In this document: piece after piece, positions 17,570 through 26,300 of the stretch | Position numbering within the stretch: position 1 is the stretch's first letter | Layout: every line of letters begins with the position of its first letter | NCBI RefSeq assembly: GCF_000024405.1 | Contig: NC_013517.1 | Coordinates: 2,480,001 to 2,544,000 of the forward strand | Direction of reading: 5' to 3' | Origin: Sebaldella termitidis ATCC 33386 | GTDB lineage: Bacteria; Fusobacteriota; Fusobacteriia; Fusobacteriales; Leptotrichiaceae | Length of the DNA: 64,000 nucleotides | Program-made: the position numbers and the translations under genes | Notes under the pieces: model-generated | The model's input: only the letters and a program-made list of their open reading frames with translations | Database searches by the model: none | Told to the model about the DNA's origin: nothing

Positions 17570-18368
17570 ATTTTATTCCTTTTATAAATATTTTATTTTT
17601 ATCAGCAAAATTTATTACTTCTTCCTGATCTATAAATAACATATGCTCTGATTCTATTACTATACCTTTTGCTTTTATCTCTGCTGCTTTTTTTACTGTA
17701 TCTATCCCGATTGTAGGTATATCAATTCTGTAATCCTGATTCGGACGTGCCATCTTCACTACTATACAGTCTTTCCCTGCATACTCGCCCGCACGCTCTA
17801 TTGTTTTATCAGTTCCTTCTACTCCTTCCAGAGCAACCACTGATTCATTCTTTACCACTACAGTTTGCCCAGCGTCAATAGCAGTAAGCATTCTTGCAGC
17901 CTCTATTCCTATTTCTATAGTTTTCATATCATCAGGAAGCGCTTTTCTCCTAGTGTACTCCACTTCCTTTGCCATATATCTGTCCATAAGAAAATTCTGG
18001 GGTAATACTTCTATCCCTTCTTTTTCCAGATGGTTTATAATTGCCATCAGTATATTTTTATCTTTTTTATTTCTGGTACTCATCAATATTTTTGTTGCAA
18101 CCAAATCAAATTTTAAATTGGAAAATATAAGATTTTTCTCCACTTTCCCAAGCATAATTAATTTACTTATTTCCTTTGATTTTAAATACTTTATTATTTT
18201 CCCCACCTGGGCAATACTGTATTTTACAGAGTTCGCATATTCTTTTATTTTGTTATCCACTCCGTCAAAAAGATAAATAGGATATACCTCATACCCTTTA
18301 TCTACAGCCTCTTCCAAAAATAAAGTCGGGAGCTTTCCAGCTCCTGTAATAATTGCAATTTTATTCAT
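17562..18368 (-). CDS. lpxI: UDP-2,3-diacylglucosamine pyrophosphatase, LpxI type
   Basis: 268 residues of the LpxI (former DUF1009) family, which cleaves UDP-2,3-diacylglucosamine to lipid X and UMP. LpxI replaces LpxH in many bacteria. The family look is clear: N-terminal IAIITGAGKLP, a central MLGKVEK, and the C-terminal DAGQTVVVKNESVVALEGVEGTD and PTIGIDTV segments. The start codon overlaps the lpxA stop (TAATG), so the genes are translationally coupled. It sits exactly between lpxA and lpxB, matching the order of the pathway. Confidence 0.93.
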   Translation of the reverse strand: MNKIAIITGAGKLPTLFLEEAVDKGYEVYPIYLFDGVDNKIKEYANSVKYSIAQVGKIIKYLKSKEISKLIMLGKVEKNLIFSNLKFDLVATKILMSTRNKKDKNILMAIINHLEKEGIEVLPQNFLMDRYMAKEVEYTRRKALPDDMKTIEIGIEAARMLTAIDAGQTVVVKNESVVALEGVEGTDKTIERAGEYAGKDCIVVKMARPNQDYRIDIPTIGIDTVKKAAEIKAKGIVIESEHMLFIDQEEVINFADKNKIFIKGIKYE

Positions 18369-19144
18369 TATCTTGTAATACCTCTTTTACTTTTTTTGAT
18401 AAAAGCTATTATATGGTCTATATTTTTATCGTCAGGAAATTTTTCTTTCAGCTGAACAAGAGCTTCTTCCAGCTTCAGTCCTCTTTTGAATATTATCTTA
18501 TAGCTTTCTCTCAGATTTTTTATTTCTTCTTCTGTAAAGCCTCGTCTTTTAAGACCGGTAATATTTATATAAGCTGCTCTTGCTTTATTTCCTTCAGCAA
18601 GAGTATAAGGAACCACGTCCTGATTTACTGCAGAAGCACCGCCTACCATAGCATGACGTCCTACTCTTACAAACTGGTGTATAGGTGTCAGTCCGCCGAT
18701 TACAGCATACTCTTCTACATATACATGTCCTGCTAGTGTAGCCCCGTTCGCAAGAATACAATTATCCTCTACCATACAGTCGTGCGCAATATGAACATAG
18801 GCCATTATCAGACAGTTATTGCCTACTGTTGTTTCGAATCTATCCTCAGTTCCTCTGTGAATTGTAACAAATTCTCTGATTTTATTATTGTCTCCGATAA
18901 CGACTCTTGTTTCTTCACCGTGAAATTTCAGATCCTGAGGTACTTTTCCTATAGAAACAAATGAAAAAATATAATTTTTCTTACCTATTATTGTTTCACC
19001 CTCTACCACAACATGAGATTCCAGCACTGTTCCGGAATCTATCGATACCTGTGGTCCGATTATACAATACGGTCCTATCTTTACATCATCTGCAATTTTG
19101 GCTCCAGCGGCAATAATTGCAGTTTCATGTATATTTTTATTCAT
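18368..19144 (-). CDS. lpxA: UDP-N-acetylglucosamine acyltransferase (active LpxA)
   Basis: 258 residues of left-handed beta-helix hexapeptide repeats plus a C-terminal helical domain ending in SKRGITR, as in all LpxA enzymes. It transfers a hydroxyacyl chain from ACP to O-3 of UDP-GlcNAc, the first step of lipid A synthesis. The catalytic residues aligned to E. coli are intact: YVHIAHDC (His122/His125), LAGHV (His144) and PIHQF (His160, Gln161), and glycine in MVGGAS matches the hydrocarbon-ruler Gly173. It lies directly downstream of a second, defective-looking copy. Confidence 0.94.
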   Translation of the reverse strand: MNKNIHETAIIAAGAKIADDVKIGPYCIIGPQVSIDSGTVLESHVVVEGETIIGKKNYIFSFVSIGKVPQDLKFHGEETRVVIGDNNKIREFVTIHRGTEDRFETTVGNNCLIMAYVHIAHDCMVEDNCILANGATLAGHVYVEEYAVIGGLTPIHQFVRVGRHAMVGGASAVNQDVVPYTLAEGNKARAAYINITGLKRRGFTEEEIKNLRESYKIIFKRGLKLEEALVQLKEKFPDDKNIDHIIAFIKKSKRGITR

Positions 19145-19173
19145 AAAATTACCATCCTATTTTTTATTTGTTC

Positions 19174-19950
19174 TTATCTTGCTATTCCCCTTTTGCTTTC
19201 CCTGATAAACTGTATCATATGCTTGATATTTTTATCATCGGGAAATTTTTCCTGCATCTGTCTTATTGCTTCTTCGAGTTTGTTCCCTCTTTTAAAAATT
19301 ATTTTATATGCCTCTTTCAGATTTCTTATTTCATCTTCGCTAAAACCACGCCGTCTCAGACCTACCATATTTATGAAAGCCGAGTTGGCCTTAACGCCTT
19401 CTGCCAGAGTAAAGGGAAGTATATCCTGAAATACGTACGAGGCACCGCCTACCATAGCATGACATCCTATACGTACATTTTCATAAACAGGAGTCAGAGC
19501 ACTTATAATAGCATTAGTTTCCACATATACATGTCCGGTTAATGTCACATTATTTCCCAGAATACAGTTGCTTTCTATTGTACAGTCATTTCCTATATGG
19601 ACATAGGCCATTATCAGACAGTTATTCTCTATTTTTGTTTCGAATTTATCTTCGGTTCCTCTGTGTATGGTTACAAATTCCCTGATTTTATTGTTATTCC
19701 CTATTGTTATTTTCGTGTGTTCGTTTAAATAGTCGATATCCTGCGGCATCTTTCCTATTGAAACAAATGAATATATATAATTATTTTCACCGATGGTCGT
19801 ATCTCCGTCCAAGGTCACGTGTGACTCCAGAACAGTTCCGGCACCTATACTTACCTGAGGCCCTATAATACAAAACGGACCTATTTTTACATCATCAGCT
19901 ATTATGGCTTTATCTGACACAATAGCTGTTTCATGTATATGAATACTCAT
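19174..19950 (-). CDS. LpxA paralogue lacking the catalytic histidine
   Basis: 258 residues, closely similar in length and repeat register to the neighbouring LpxA, with the same C-terminus (SKRGIAR). Aligned to E. coli LpxA, the general base His125 is replaced by Asn (HIGNDC, Asn121 here) and the His160-Gln161 pair is replaced by Tyr-Glu (PVYEN), while His122 and His144 positions are kept. It is therefore probably catalytically dead or altered in substrate. LpxA is a trimer with active sites at subunit interfaces, so a mixed trimer or regulatory role is possible. The start at 19950 has GGAGGA 5 nt upstream; a TTG four codons earlier is rejected. Confidence 0.88.
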   Translation of the reverse strand: MSIHIHETAIVSDKAIIADDVKIGPFCIIGPQVSIGAGTVLESHVTLDGDTTIGENNYIYSFVSIGKMPQDIDYLNEHTKITIGNNNKIREFVTIHRGTEDKFETKIENNCLIMAYVHIGNDCTIESNCILGNNVTLTGHVYVETNAIISALTPVYENVRIGCHAMVGGASYVFQDILPFTLAEGVKANSAFINMVGLRRRGFSEDEIRNLKEAYKIIFKRGNKLEEAIRQMQEKFPDDKNIKHMIQFIRESKRGIAR

Positions 19951-19985
19951 ATTTTCCTCCAAATAGTAATACTTCCTTAATATTA

Positions 19986-20411
19986 TTATCTGTCATGTAT
20001 TGCAAACATCAGTTCTGCTTCGCTGACAACTGCCCCGTCAACAAGACATCTTCCTTTTGCCTGTATAATTCTGCTTTTTACTTTCAGCTTTTCTACTTCT
20101 ATTCTAAGCTGATCTCCCGGAACTACCTGTTTTCTGAATTTACATTTATCTACAGACATAAACAAAGGTATTTTCCCCGGTTCAAGCATAAGAAGTCCTA
20201 CTGCCTGTGCCATAGCTTCCACCTGTAAAACTCCCGGCATTACCGGCAGACCCGGAAAATGACCGTTAAAAAATTCCTCGTTTATTGTAATATTTTTAAT
20301 AGCAACAAGACTTTCTGTTCCGTTTTTTTCGATTACTCTGTCTACTAATAAAAAAGGATATCTGTGTGGTAAAATATTCATAATATCTTCTATTTTCATT
20401 ACTGGTTCCAT
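19986..20411 (-). CDS. fabZ: 3-hydroxyacyl-ACP dehydratase FabZ
   Basis: 141 residues, a hot-dog fold dehydratase. It removes water from 3-hydroxyacyl-ACP in fatty acid elongation, competing with LpxA/LpxD for the same substrate, which explains its place among lpx genes. The diagnostic segments LPHRYPFLLVDRV (catalytic His) and HFPGLPVMPGVLQVEAMAQ (catalytic Glu in the long helix) are both present. The ATG at 20411 follows AGGAGG with a normal spacer. Located between lpxC and the lpxA copies, as in many Gram-negative bacteria. Confidence 0.95.
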   Translation of the reverse strand: MEPVMKIEDIMNILPHRYPFLLVDRVIEKNGTESLVAIKNITINEEFFNGHFPGLPVMPGVLQVEAMAQAVGLLMLEPGKIPLFMSVDKCKFRKQVVPGDQLRIEVEKLKVKSRIIQAKGRCLVDGAVVSEAELMFAIHDR

Positions 20412-20432
20412 AATTTTTCCTCCTAAAATTTC

Positions 20433-21269
20433 TTATATTAAACTTTTCAGTTTTTCTGATAATTTTGAATTTATAAAATGTCCTGCTTTCACAGCTATCA
20501 GGTGTCCTTTTACAGGTCTGTTCAATATATATATATCTCCTATCAGATCCAGAATTTTATGTCTTACGAACTCGGTTTCATATCTGAGACCTTCGGGATT
20601 AATTACACCGTCTTTTTTTATAACAATTGCATTCTCGAGACTTCCGCCCAAAGCAAGATTATGACTCTGCATATATTCTATTTCATAATCAAAGCAAAAT
20701 GTTCTTGCAGGTGCTATCTCTTTCGTATAATTTTCCTGATTCAGATCTATTTCATAATATTGTGCTTTCAGAAAAGTATGACCAAAATCTATCGTATACG
20801 ATATTTTAAATCCGTCATACGGCAGGGCAATTATGTATTTCCCGTCTTTCTCCTCTGAAAAATAAACAGGCTCTGTTATTACAACAGGTTCTATGTCTCT
20901 TTCCAGCTCTATAAGTCCTGTTTCATTTATTTTTTCTATAAATATAACAGAGCTTCCGTCCATAATAGGCAGTTCATTACCGTTTATTTCCACTAACAGA
21001 TCTGTTATCCCTGTTATGTGAAATACTGACATTATATGCTCTATGGTATAAACCATCGCACCACTGGAATTTCTTATATTTGTCCCTCTTTCCAGCTCAA
21101 AAAGATTATCAGGAGAAACTTTTATTTCGTTATCTCCCGGAAGATCGACCCTTTTGAATGTAATTCCGCTGTAATCAGTTACCGGTCTTAATTTTATTTC
21201 TATTTTTTCACCCTTATGAAGCCCTATTCCATTATAAGTAATTTCATCTTTTATAGTCTTTCTTTTCAT
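20433..21269 (-). CDS. lpxC: UDP-3-O-acyl-N-acetylglucosamine deacetylase
   Basis: 278 residues, the zinc-dependent deacetylase that commits the cell to lipid A synthesis. The zinc ligands are recognisable: His in VYTIEHIMS and the HKILDLIGD motif (His and Asp). The N-terminal GIGLHKGEKIEIKLRP and the late KAGHFINSKL (catalytic His) are also typical. Length is slightly short of the E. coli enzyme (305), as in other clades without the C-terminal FtsH degradation tail. It lies 4 nt after pcrA. Confidence 0.94.
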   Translation of the reverse strand: MKRKTIKDEITYNGIGLHKGEKIEIKLRPVTDYSGITFKRVDLPGDNEIKVSPDNLFELERGTNIRNSSGAMVYTIEHIMSVFHITGITDLLVEINGNELPIMDGSSVIFIEKINETGLIELERDIEPVVITEPVYFSEEKDGKYIIALPYDGFKISYTIDFGHTFLKAQYYEIDLNQENYTKEIAPARTFCFDYEIEYMQSHNLALGGSLENAIVIKKDGVINPEGLRYETEFVRHKILDLIGDIYILNRPVKGHLIAVKAGHFINSKLSEKLKSLI

Positions 21270-21273
21270 AACA

Positions 21274-23448
21274 CTATCCTTTCAAGAATCTGTCGGCCAA
21301 TGCTAAGGCTATTTTCTTTTCCCCTGTCATAAAATCCACTGTTACGCTTTTATTATCTATACCTGTTACCTTGCCTTTTCCGAATTTTATGTGGTTTACA
21401 TATTCCCCGATCTTATATCTGGCATCTACAGCTGCTTTTTTATAAGGATTAAAATTTTCTATATCTGTCATAGGTTTAAAGTTTTCTGACTTTAGCGGCT
21501 CGGTATTTCTAAATAATTCTGATTTTCTCTCTTTTTTATTCAAAAATTCCAGTTCATCCTGTGATAATTCACCAATAAATCTCGAAGCAGGACGCCCGTA
21601 ACTCGACTGCCCCCAAAGCATTCTTTCGGAAGCATGTGACAGTCTCAATTCTTTTTTTGCTCTTGTTATTGCTACATAGCAAAGTCTTCTTTCCTCTTCC
21701 AGATCTTCATCATTCAGAATAGATGCTTCCCCGGGAAAAAGCCCCTCTTCCATTCCCGCTATGAATACAAAATCAAATTCAAGTCCTTTTGAACTGTGTA
21801 TTGTCATGAGCTTCACAAAATTTTCCTCATCATCCATGCTGTCTGTAGCAGATGTAAGAGAAATAAATTCCAGATATTCACTTAATGTAATCCCCGGATA
21901 TTCTCTTTCTATTTCACGTATACTATTCATTAATTCTTCTATATTCTTTACTCTATCTTCTTTATTATCCTCTATGGAATCAATATATTTTGTTCTGTTT
22001 AGTATCTCCTGAAATATCTCACTTACTGTCATATGTTCAAGATTTTCCAGAACATCTGTCAGCAGTCTGTAAAAATCTTTTAGTTTTTCTTTCGCAGCGG
22101 CACGCAATCCTGATACTTCGTCTATATATTTTAACGACTCAAATAATGATATTCCCTTTTGTGCTGCTATTTCCGCAAATTTTGCCACTGACTTATCCCC
22201 GATAGATCTTTTCGGCACATTAATTATTCTTACAAAATTCAGATTATCCTGTATGTTATTTATTACACTCAGGTAAGCCAAAAGATCTTTTACTTCTCTT
22301 CTCTGGAAAAACTGCATTCCTCCGTAAACTCTGTATTTTATATTATTCAGAAGCATTTTTTCCTCAAGTACTCTTGACTGGGCATTAGTTCTGTAAAGAA
22401 CCGCCATATCCTTGAAGGGAACACCCTCTCTGTTTTTTCTGACTATTTCTTCTGCTATGAAGTTAGCTTCATCAAATGTATTTGCTGCATTAAAAACCTG
22501 AATTTTTTCGCCCTTTCCTGCATCTGTCCAGAGCTTCTTCCCTCTTGAGGATTTATTATTTCTGATCAGTTCATTTGCTGCATTAAGTATTCTCTCAGTG
22601 GATCTGTAATTTTTTTCAAGTTTTATTACCAAAGCATTTTTGTAATCACGTTCAAAGTTCAGTATATTATTTATATTTGCCCCTCTGAAAGCATAAATAC
22701 TCTGGTCTTCATCACCGACTACACAGATATTGTTATACTTGGATGCTATCTTATTTATTATTTCATACTGAAGATCATTAGTATCCTGATACTCATCTAC
22801 TATTATATATCTGTATCTTTCCTGTACTCTTTCCAATACTTCCGAATTATCCAAAAGCTTATTCGCATTCAGTATCAAATCCGAAAAATCCATTGCATTA
22901 CTGGACCTCAGAGTTTTATCATATTTATCGTATATATCGAAAAATACTCTGTTTGAAGGTACACGCAGGTCTACTTCTCTTTCTATTGTCTTTATATCTA
23001 TTCCTTTTTCCTTCAGCTTGCTTATTCTGTTGGCTATTTTACCGGGAGTGCTGTCATCCTGTACATTCAATTCCTTCATTATTTTACTTATTAATGATTT
23101 TTGATCATCAGTATCATAAATATTGAAATTTTTTCCATAACCCAACTTCTCGCCGTATATTCTTAAAAGTCTTACAGAAAATGAGTGAAATGTAGAAATC
23201 TGCAGATTATGAATATCATTTCCTACCAGAGCCTCTGCTCTTTCTTTCATTTCTTTTGCTGCTTTGTTGGTAAATGTAAGAGCCAGTATATTCAAAGGTG
23301 ATACGCCCTTTTCCCTTACCATGTGAGCTATTCTGTATGTTACTGTTCTTGTCTTTCCGCTTCCTGCACCCGCCAGTATCAGCACAGGACCGTCTATATG
23401 TTCTGCTGCTTCTCTTTGTTCTTTATTCAGACCGTCTAATATACTCAT
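21274..23448 (-). CDS. pcrA: ATP-dependent DNA helicase PcrA/UvrD
   Basis: 724 residues, superfamily 1A 3'-5' helicase used in nucleotide excision repair and removal of RecA filaments. Motifs in order: Q motif with LNKEQREAA at the start, Walker A LAGAGSGKTRT (about 28-38), motif Ia TFTNKAAKEM, DEYQDTN (Walker B), VGDEDQSIYAFRGA, the YRST motif, MTIHSSKGLEFD and the VAITRAKKEL motif VI. The C-terminal Tudor-like segment GKGKVTGIDNKSVTVDF, which binds RNA polymerase in PcrA, is present. First gene of the envelope operon, with the promoter at 23480-23508. Confidence 0.94.
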   Translation of the reverse strand: MSILDGLNKEQREAAEHIDGPVLILAGAGSGKTRTVTYRIAHMVREKGVSPLNILALTFTNKAAKEMKERAEALVGNDIHNLQISTFHSFSVRLLRIYGEKLGYGKNFNIYDTDDQKSLISKIMKELNVQDDSTPGKIANRISKLKEKGIDIKTIEREVDLRVPSNRVFFDIYDKYDKTLRSSNAMDFSDLILNANKLLDNSEVLERVQERYRYIIVDEYQDTNDLQYEIINKIASKYNNICVVGDEDQSIYAFRGANINNILNFERDYKNALVIKLEKNYRSTERILNAANELIRNNKSSRGKKLWTDAGKGEKIQVFNAANTFDEANFIAEEIVRKNREGVPFKDMAVLYRTNAQSRVLEEKMLLNNIKYRVYGGMQFFQRREVKDLLAYLSVINNIQDNLNFVRIINVPKRSIGDKSVAKFAEIAAQKGISLFESLKYIDEVSGLRAAAKEKLKDFYRLLTDVLENLEHMTVSEIFQEILNRTKYIDSIEDNKEDRVKNIEELMNSIREIEREYPGITLSEYLEFISLTSATDSMDDEENFVKLMTIHSSKGLEFDFVFIAGMEEGLFPGEASILNDEDLEEERRLCYVAITRAKKELRLSHASERMLWGQSSYGRPASRFIGELSQDELEFLNKKERKSELFRNTEPLKSENFKPMTDIENFNPYKKAAVDARYKIGEYVNHIKFGKGKVTGIDNKSVTVDFMTGEKKIALALADRFLKG

Positions 23449-23479
23449 TTGTTTCCTCTTCTATTATAAAATTTTATTA

Positions 23480-23508
23480 ATTATACCATACATTATGCAC
23501 AATAGCAA
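23480..23508 (-). promoter_or_regulatory. Promoter of the pcrA-lpx operon
   Basis: Minus strand: TTGCTA (23508-23503), 17-nt spacer, TATAAT (23485-23480), with a TG dinucleotide one base before the -10 box (extended -10). Start near 23473, leader about 25 nt. Confidence 0.65.
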
Positions 23509-23631
23509 TGTCCGCACCATAATTCCAAAAGATTTTTCAGTTAAATCCAAGCTCAAAAACAGGTACCTTAATTTGTTATTTTTACTGCATAAAAAATAAT
23601 GTCAACCTAAAATTATCTTTAAAATATTTTA

Positions 23632-24861
23632 TTAATACACAGGTTCTACATGTATTATTACATCTTTAAGATTTTTGTATTTCAGCTTGAGCTTGTTTGA
23701 AATTTCATGTGACAAATCATGGGCTTCTATTACCAGCATATTTTTATTCACCCTTATATCCATAAAAAGATAAATATTCTCCCCTGATTTAGACATATGA
23801 AAATCATGGGCATTCTCCACGCCTTTTTCTCTTATTACTTCATTATAGACTTTCTCGAGAAATTCCTTATCCTGTGTATCCAGAAGCTCCAGCGAATTAT
23901 CTCTTATTATGCCGTATCCTTCTTTTATAATATATAAAATTACTGCTATACCAAGAACAGAATCCACCATAGGACTTACCTGTCTTGATAAAAATATTCC
24001 TATAACAACCGATGTACTTATTATAAAATCAGATTTATAATCTTTTGAAAGAGCAAGTAAAAGTGTATTATTAAGTCTCTCTCCGTTTCTCTTTATAAAA
24101 ATAAACTGCCCGGCTTTTATTATCAGGGAAATAATTGAAACTCCTATAAGTAACGCCGGCGGCTGCGTGCTTACTTCTCCCCTGAACAGCTTCATTACAT
24201 TTTCATACAGTATATTTGAAGCTGCCACTATAATAAGTGTCCCTATTATGATACTCATAATAGACTCCATTTTTCCGTGCCCGAAAGGATGATGTTCGTC
24301 TTCCGGCTTACTTCCTGCCTTCAGACCTACCACTGCTATAGTATTGCTTACACAGTCAGTAAGTGAATTCACTCCGTCTGCGATCAGTGCGGTACTGTTT
24401 CCCATATAACCAAAAACTATTCTTAAAGAAGCCAGAATTATATTTATAAATAAATTAAATATAATCACCAGCATTGCTTTTTTTTCTTTTTTCCTTTTGA
24501 TGCTCAGGCCGTTTCTTATATAAGCATCCCCGTTTCTCACAAATTTCAGTCTTTCAAGAAATTTATTGGAATTCTTATGGTCTAAAACAATCAGCTCGTC
24601 ATAATCTTTGCTTCTCAGCCAGTTTATTATATATTTTAGAAGCTTAGTCCCATAACCGGTATTTCTGTAACCTTCTCTTATAAATATTCTTTTTAAAACA
24701 GGTATTTCATTCATTTCCAAAACTGCATAACCCATTTCCATGTCTCTGTCATTTATTATAAAATACTCTTCTTCCGTTTTTGGAATTTCAAATTCATCAT
24801 CAAGTTTTTTTAACTCATCAAGTTTTTCTATTTCGTCCTCTTTTAATTTTATTATATCCAA
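23632..24861 (-). CDS. GNAT acetyltransferase-CDF metal exporter fusion
   Basis: 409 residues with two parts. Residues 1-125 look like a GNAT N-acetyltransferase, with the acetyl-CoA binding segment REGYRNTGYGTKLLKYI and a final strand-turn NKFLERLKFV. Residues 129-409 are a cation diffusion facilitator with six membrane helices and a cytoplasmic C-terminal metal-binding domain (HDLSHEI, VIIHVEP). The transport site reads NSLTD in helix 2 and DYKSD in helix 5, the N-x3-D/D-x3-D pattern associated with manganese rather than zinc CDFs. Start is TTG at 24861, 4 nt after AGGAGG. Metal efflux by proton antiport is likely; the role of the GNAT part is unknown. Confidence 0.85.
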   Translation of the reverse strand: MDIIKLKEDEIEKLDELKKLDDEFEIPKTEEEYFIINDRDMEMGYAVLEMNEIPVLKRIFIREGYRNTGYGTKLLKYIINWLRSKDYDELIVLDHKNSNKFLERLKFVRNGDAYIRNGLSIKRKKEKKAMLVIIFNLFINIILASLRIVFGYMGNSTALIADGVNSLTDCVSNTIAVVGLKAGSKPEDEHHPFGHGKMESIMSIIIGTLIIVAASNILYENVMKLFRGEVSTQPPALLIGVSIISLIIKAGQFIFIKRNGERLNNTLLLALSKDYKSDFIISTSVVIGIFLSRQVSPMVDSVLGIAVILYIIKEGYGIIRDNSLELLDTQDKEFLEKVYNEVIREKGVENAHDFHMSKSGENIYLFMDIRVNKNMLVIEAHDLSHEISNKLKLKYKNLKDVIIHVEPVY

Positions 24862-24893
24862 TTTTCCTCCTGGAATTAAAATAATTTATTAAT

Positions 24894-24917
24894 AAAAAAA
24901 GCCAGAAAAATCCAGCT
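24894..24917 (-). terminator. Terminator downstream of the SRP RNA region
   Basis: Minus strand AGCTGG (24917-24912) pairs with CTGGCT (24905-24900) using two G-U pairs, loop ATTTTT, followed by seven T. It would end transcripts from the SRP promoter, about 450 nt from the start. Confidence 0.55.
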
Positions 24918-24927
24918 AATATCTTTT

Positions 24928-25069
24928 CTAGTATGGCAACCTGTTTATTCTTGGTTAAATGGTGCTGAATATTTTATCACTCTGCAAAGCAGAAAAATTC
25001 TAGCTGACTGCACCAAATGATACAGACAGTAAAATAAACAGTGGCATTTAGCTAAAAGTAAACAAATTA
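24928..25069 (-). ncRNA. Structured RNA in the 3' flank of the SRP RNA
   Basis: A rod-like fold can be drawn: CTGTTTATT (24941-24949) with AATAAACAG (25033-25041), an asymmetric internal loop, GGTGC (24961-24965) with GCACC (25010-25014), then a TCTGC/GCAGA hairpin (24981-24985, 24989-24993). It lies between the SRP RNA and a terminator on the same strand, so it may be co-transcribed and processed. The end at 24939-24928 repeats the first 12 nt of the SRP RNA. The layout recalls a short 6S-like RNA, but I cannot confirm that identity. Confidence 0.4.
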
Positions 25070-25071
25070 CT

Positions 25072-25345
25072 ATACTAGCCATACACCGAACTCTCGAAAT
25101 AACTCAATATATGTTTCGACAGACAAAGGCTCAAAAAAAGCTACCCTACAAACCCAGAAACTTTCGACTTAGTGCTGCTTCGTTCCCGACCTGACACGAT
25201 TCACCGACATCCTGCAATATAGGACTTTTTTCTCAACGCCGCTGCCTGAAGGCTTTATACCAAATTACCCCTCAAGCTCAGATTCACCTCCACTAGAGCG
25301 GGTTGTGGATACAGGGCACCGCTAATTCCCCGGCTAGTATGGCAA
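25072..25345 (-). ncRNA. ffs: Signal recognition particle RNA, large bacterial type
   Basis: About 274 nt, matching the size and arrangement of the Bacillus scRNA with an Alu domain. Near the 5' end, GCGGTGCCCTGTA and the CCGCTCTAG block match the Alu-domain sequences conserved in Bacillus. The S domain carries GTCAGGTC-GGGAAC-GAAGCAGC, the Ffh-binding helix 8 with its GGAA tetraloop and asymmetric loop. The ends close by ATACTAGCC (5') with GGCTAGTAT (3', 25080-25072). A near-consensus promoter precedes it. The RNA pairs with Ffh to target nascent membrane and secreted proteins. Confidence 0.93.
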
Positions 25346-25350
25346 GTGAT

Positions 25351-25379
25351 ATTCTATCATTTTTGCTTATAATTGTCAA
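25351..25379 (-). promoter_or_regulatory. Strong promoter of the SRP RNA
   Basis: Minus strand TTGACA (25379-25374), 17-nt spacer, TAGAAT (25356-25351). Start near 25344, exactly where the mature RNA should begin. Confidence 0.8.
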
Positions 25380-25452
25380 CTTCTTTAGTACTTTTTATAT
25401 TCAAAAATGTTGAATTTCCTTATATAAAAAGAACAGCTTTATATTGCAGGAG

Positions 25453-26253
25453 CTAGTGCCTTTTCTCGGAAGTTATAATAACTGCAAATGGATAATCCTG
25501 TTCAGGTATTTTCTTCTCATCTGCAAAATACATTTTGGAGATAGCTCCGTCCAAAAAAAGCAGATCTTTACAATTCAGCTTATCCAATGCATATTTTGAA
25601 AAATCATAAAAATTGATCTTTTCGCTGCTCATAAGAAAAAACACCTTATTCTCTCTGTCTATTCCTACAGCACTTCGTATTTTAAATGATTCAGAATTTT
25701 TTCCTATTTTTTTATTTATTACTCCGTTTTCTATAAGCAGAGGTCCTGACTGTGTTGCATAACTAATGTTTTCATTATATTCAAAAGCTTTGGATTCGGA
25801 TATTTTGGGCTGGTTATTCTGAATATAAAATACTCCGTTCGGCTGCATATAGAAGTTTCCTTCTCCGTCAGCAAGATTTATTTTTGATATTATCTTGTGA
25901 TTTTCTATGTATAATCCGTTTGGCTCATATTCTTCACTGTATATTCCTCCATTTGTGGCAAAATTAATCTTATTCCCTGTATTCTCCTGAATAAATTTTG
26001 ACAACTCCGAGTATGCTTTATTATTTTCATCTTTCCAGTACATTTTTATTATTTCTTTATTTAAATCAGGTTTGTATACTGTGAAACCCCTGTCCTCAAT
26101 TTTTTTCCCGTAAACAACTTCTTTTTCTTCTGCATTATCAGAGAAAGTATCTGTTATTTCTGAAGTCTCTTTAGTCTTTTTTGAAAATTTCATAAAAAAT
26201 ATTCCGGTAATTCCTAACACTAATACTAAAATTAATAAATAAATTTTTTTCAT
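25453..26253 (-). CDS. Phosphodiester glycosidase (NAGPA-like) family protein
   Basis: 266 residues with one N-terminal membrane segment (IYLLILVLVLGITGIFFMKF) and an extracytoplasmic domain. The family pattern of the NAGPA/DUF2233 domain is visible: ATNGGIYS (about 105), GLYIENHK, QSGPLLIENG, RSAVGID and LFLDGAISKMY near the end. Relatives cleave or bind sugar phosphodiesters, including the mammalian uncovering enzyme and several exopolysaccharide-linked bacterial proteins. It is probably anchored in the inner membrane and active in the periplasm. It sits 47 nt downstream of the acyltransferase gene, suggesting co-transcription and an envelope role. Confidence 0.8.
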   Translation of the reverse strand: MKKIYLLILVLVLGITGIFFMKFSKKTKETSEITDTFSDNAEEKEVVYGKKIEDRGFTVYKPDLNKEIIKMYWKDENNKAYSELSKFIQENTGNKINFATNGGIYSEEYEPNGLYIENHKIISKINLADGEGNFYMQPNGVFYIQNNQPKISESKAFEYNENISYATQSGPLLIENGVINKKIGKNSESFKIRSAVGIDRENKVFFLMSSEKINFYDFSKYALDKLNCKDLLFLDGAISKMYFADEKKIPEQDYPFAVIITSEKRH

Positions 26254-26300
26254 GTTTTCTCCCCATTCGGCACAGTTTTCTGTTTACTCCGACGTATTCC

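Noticed and set aside
24928-25069. Calling the SRP 3' flank a 6S RNA
   Set aside because: The fold is suggestive but the region is about 100-140 nt, shorter than 6S RNA, and no diagnostic sequence was recognised.
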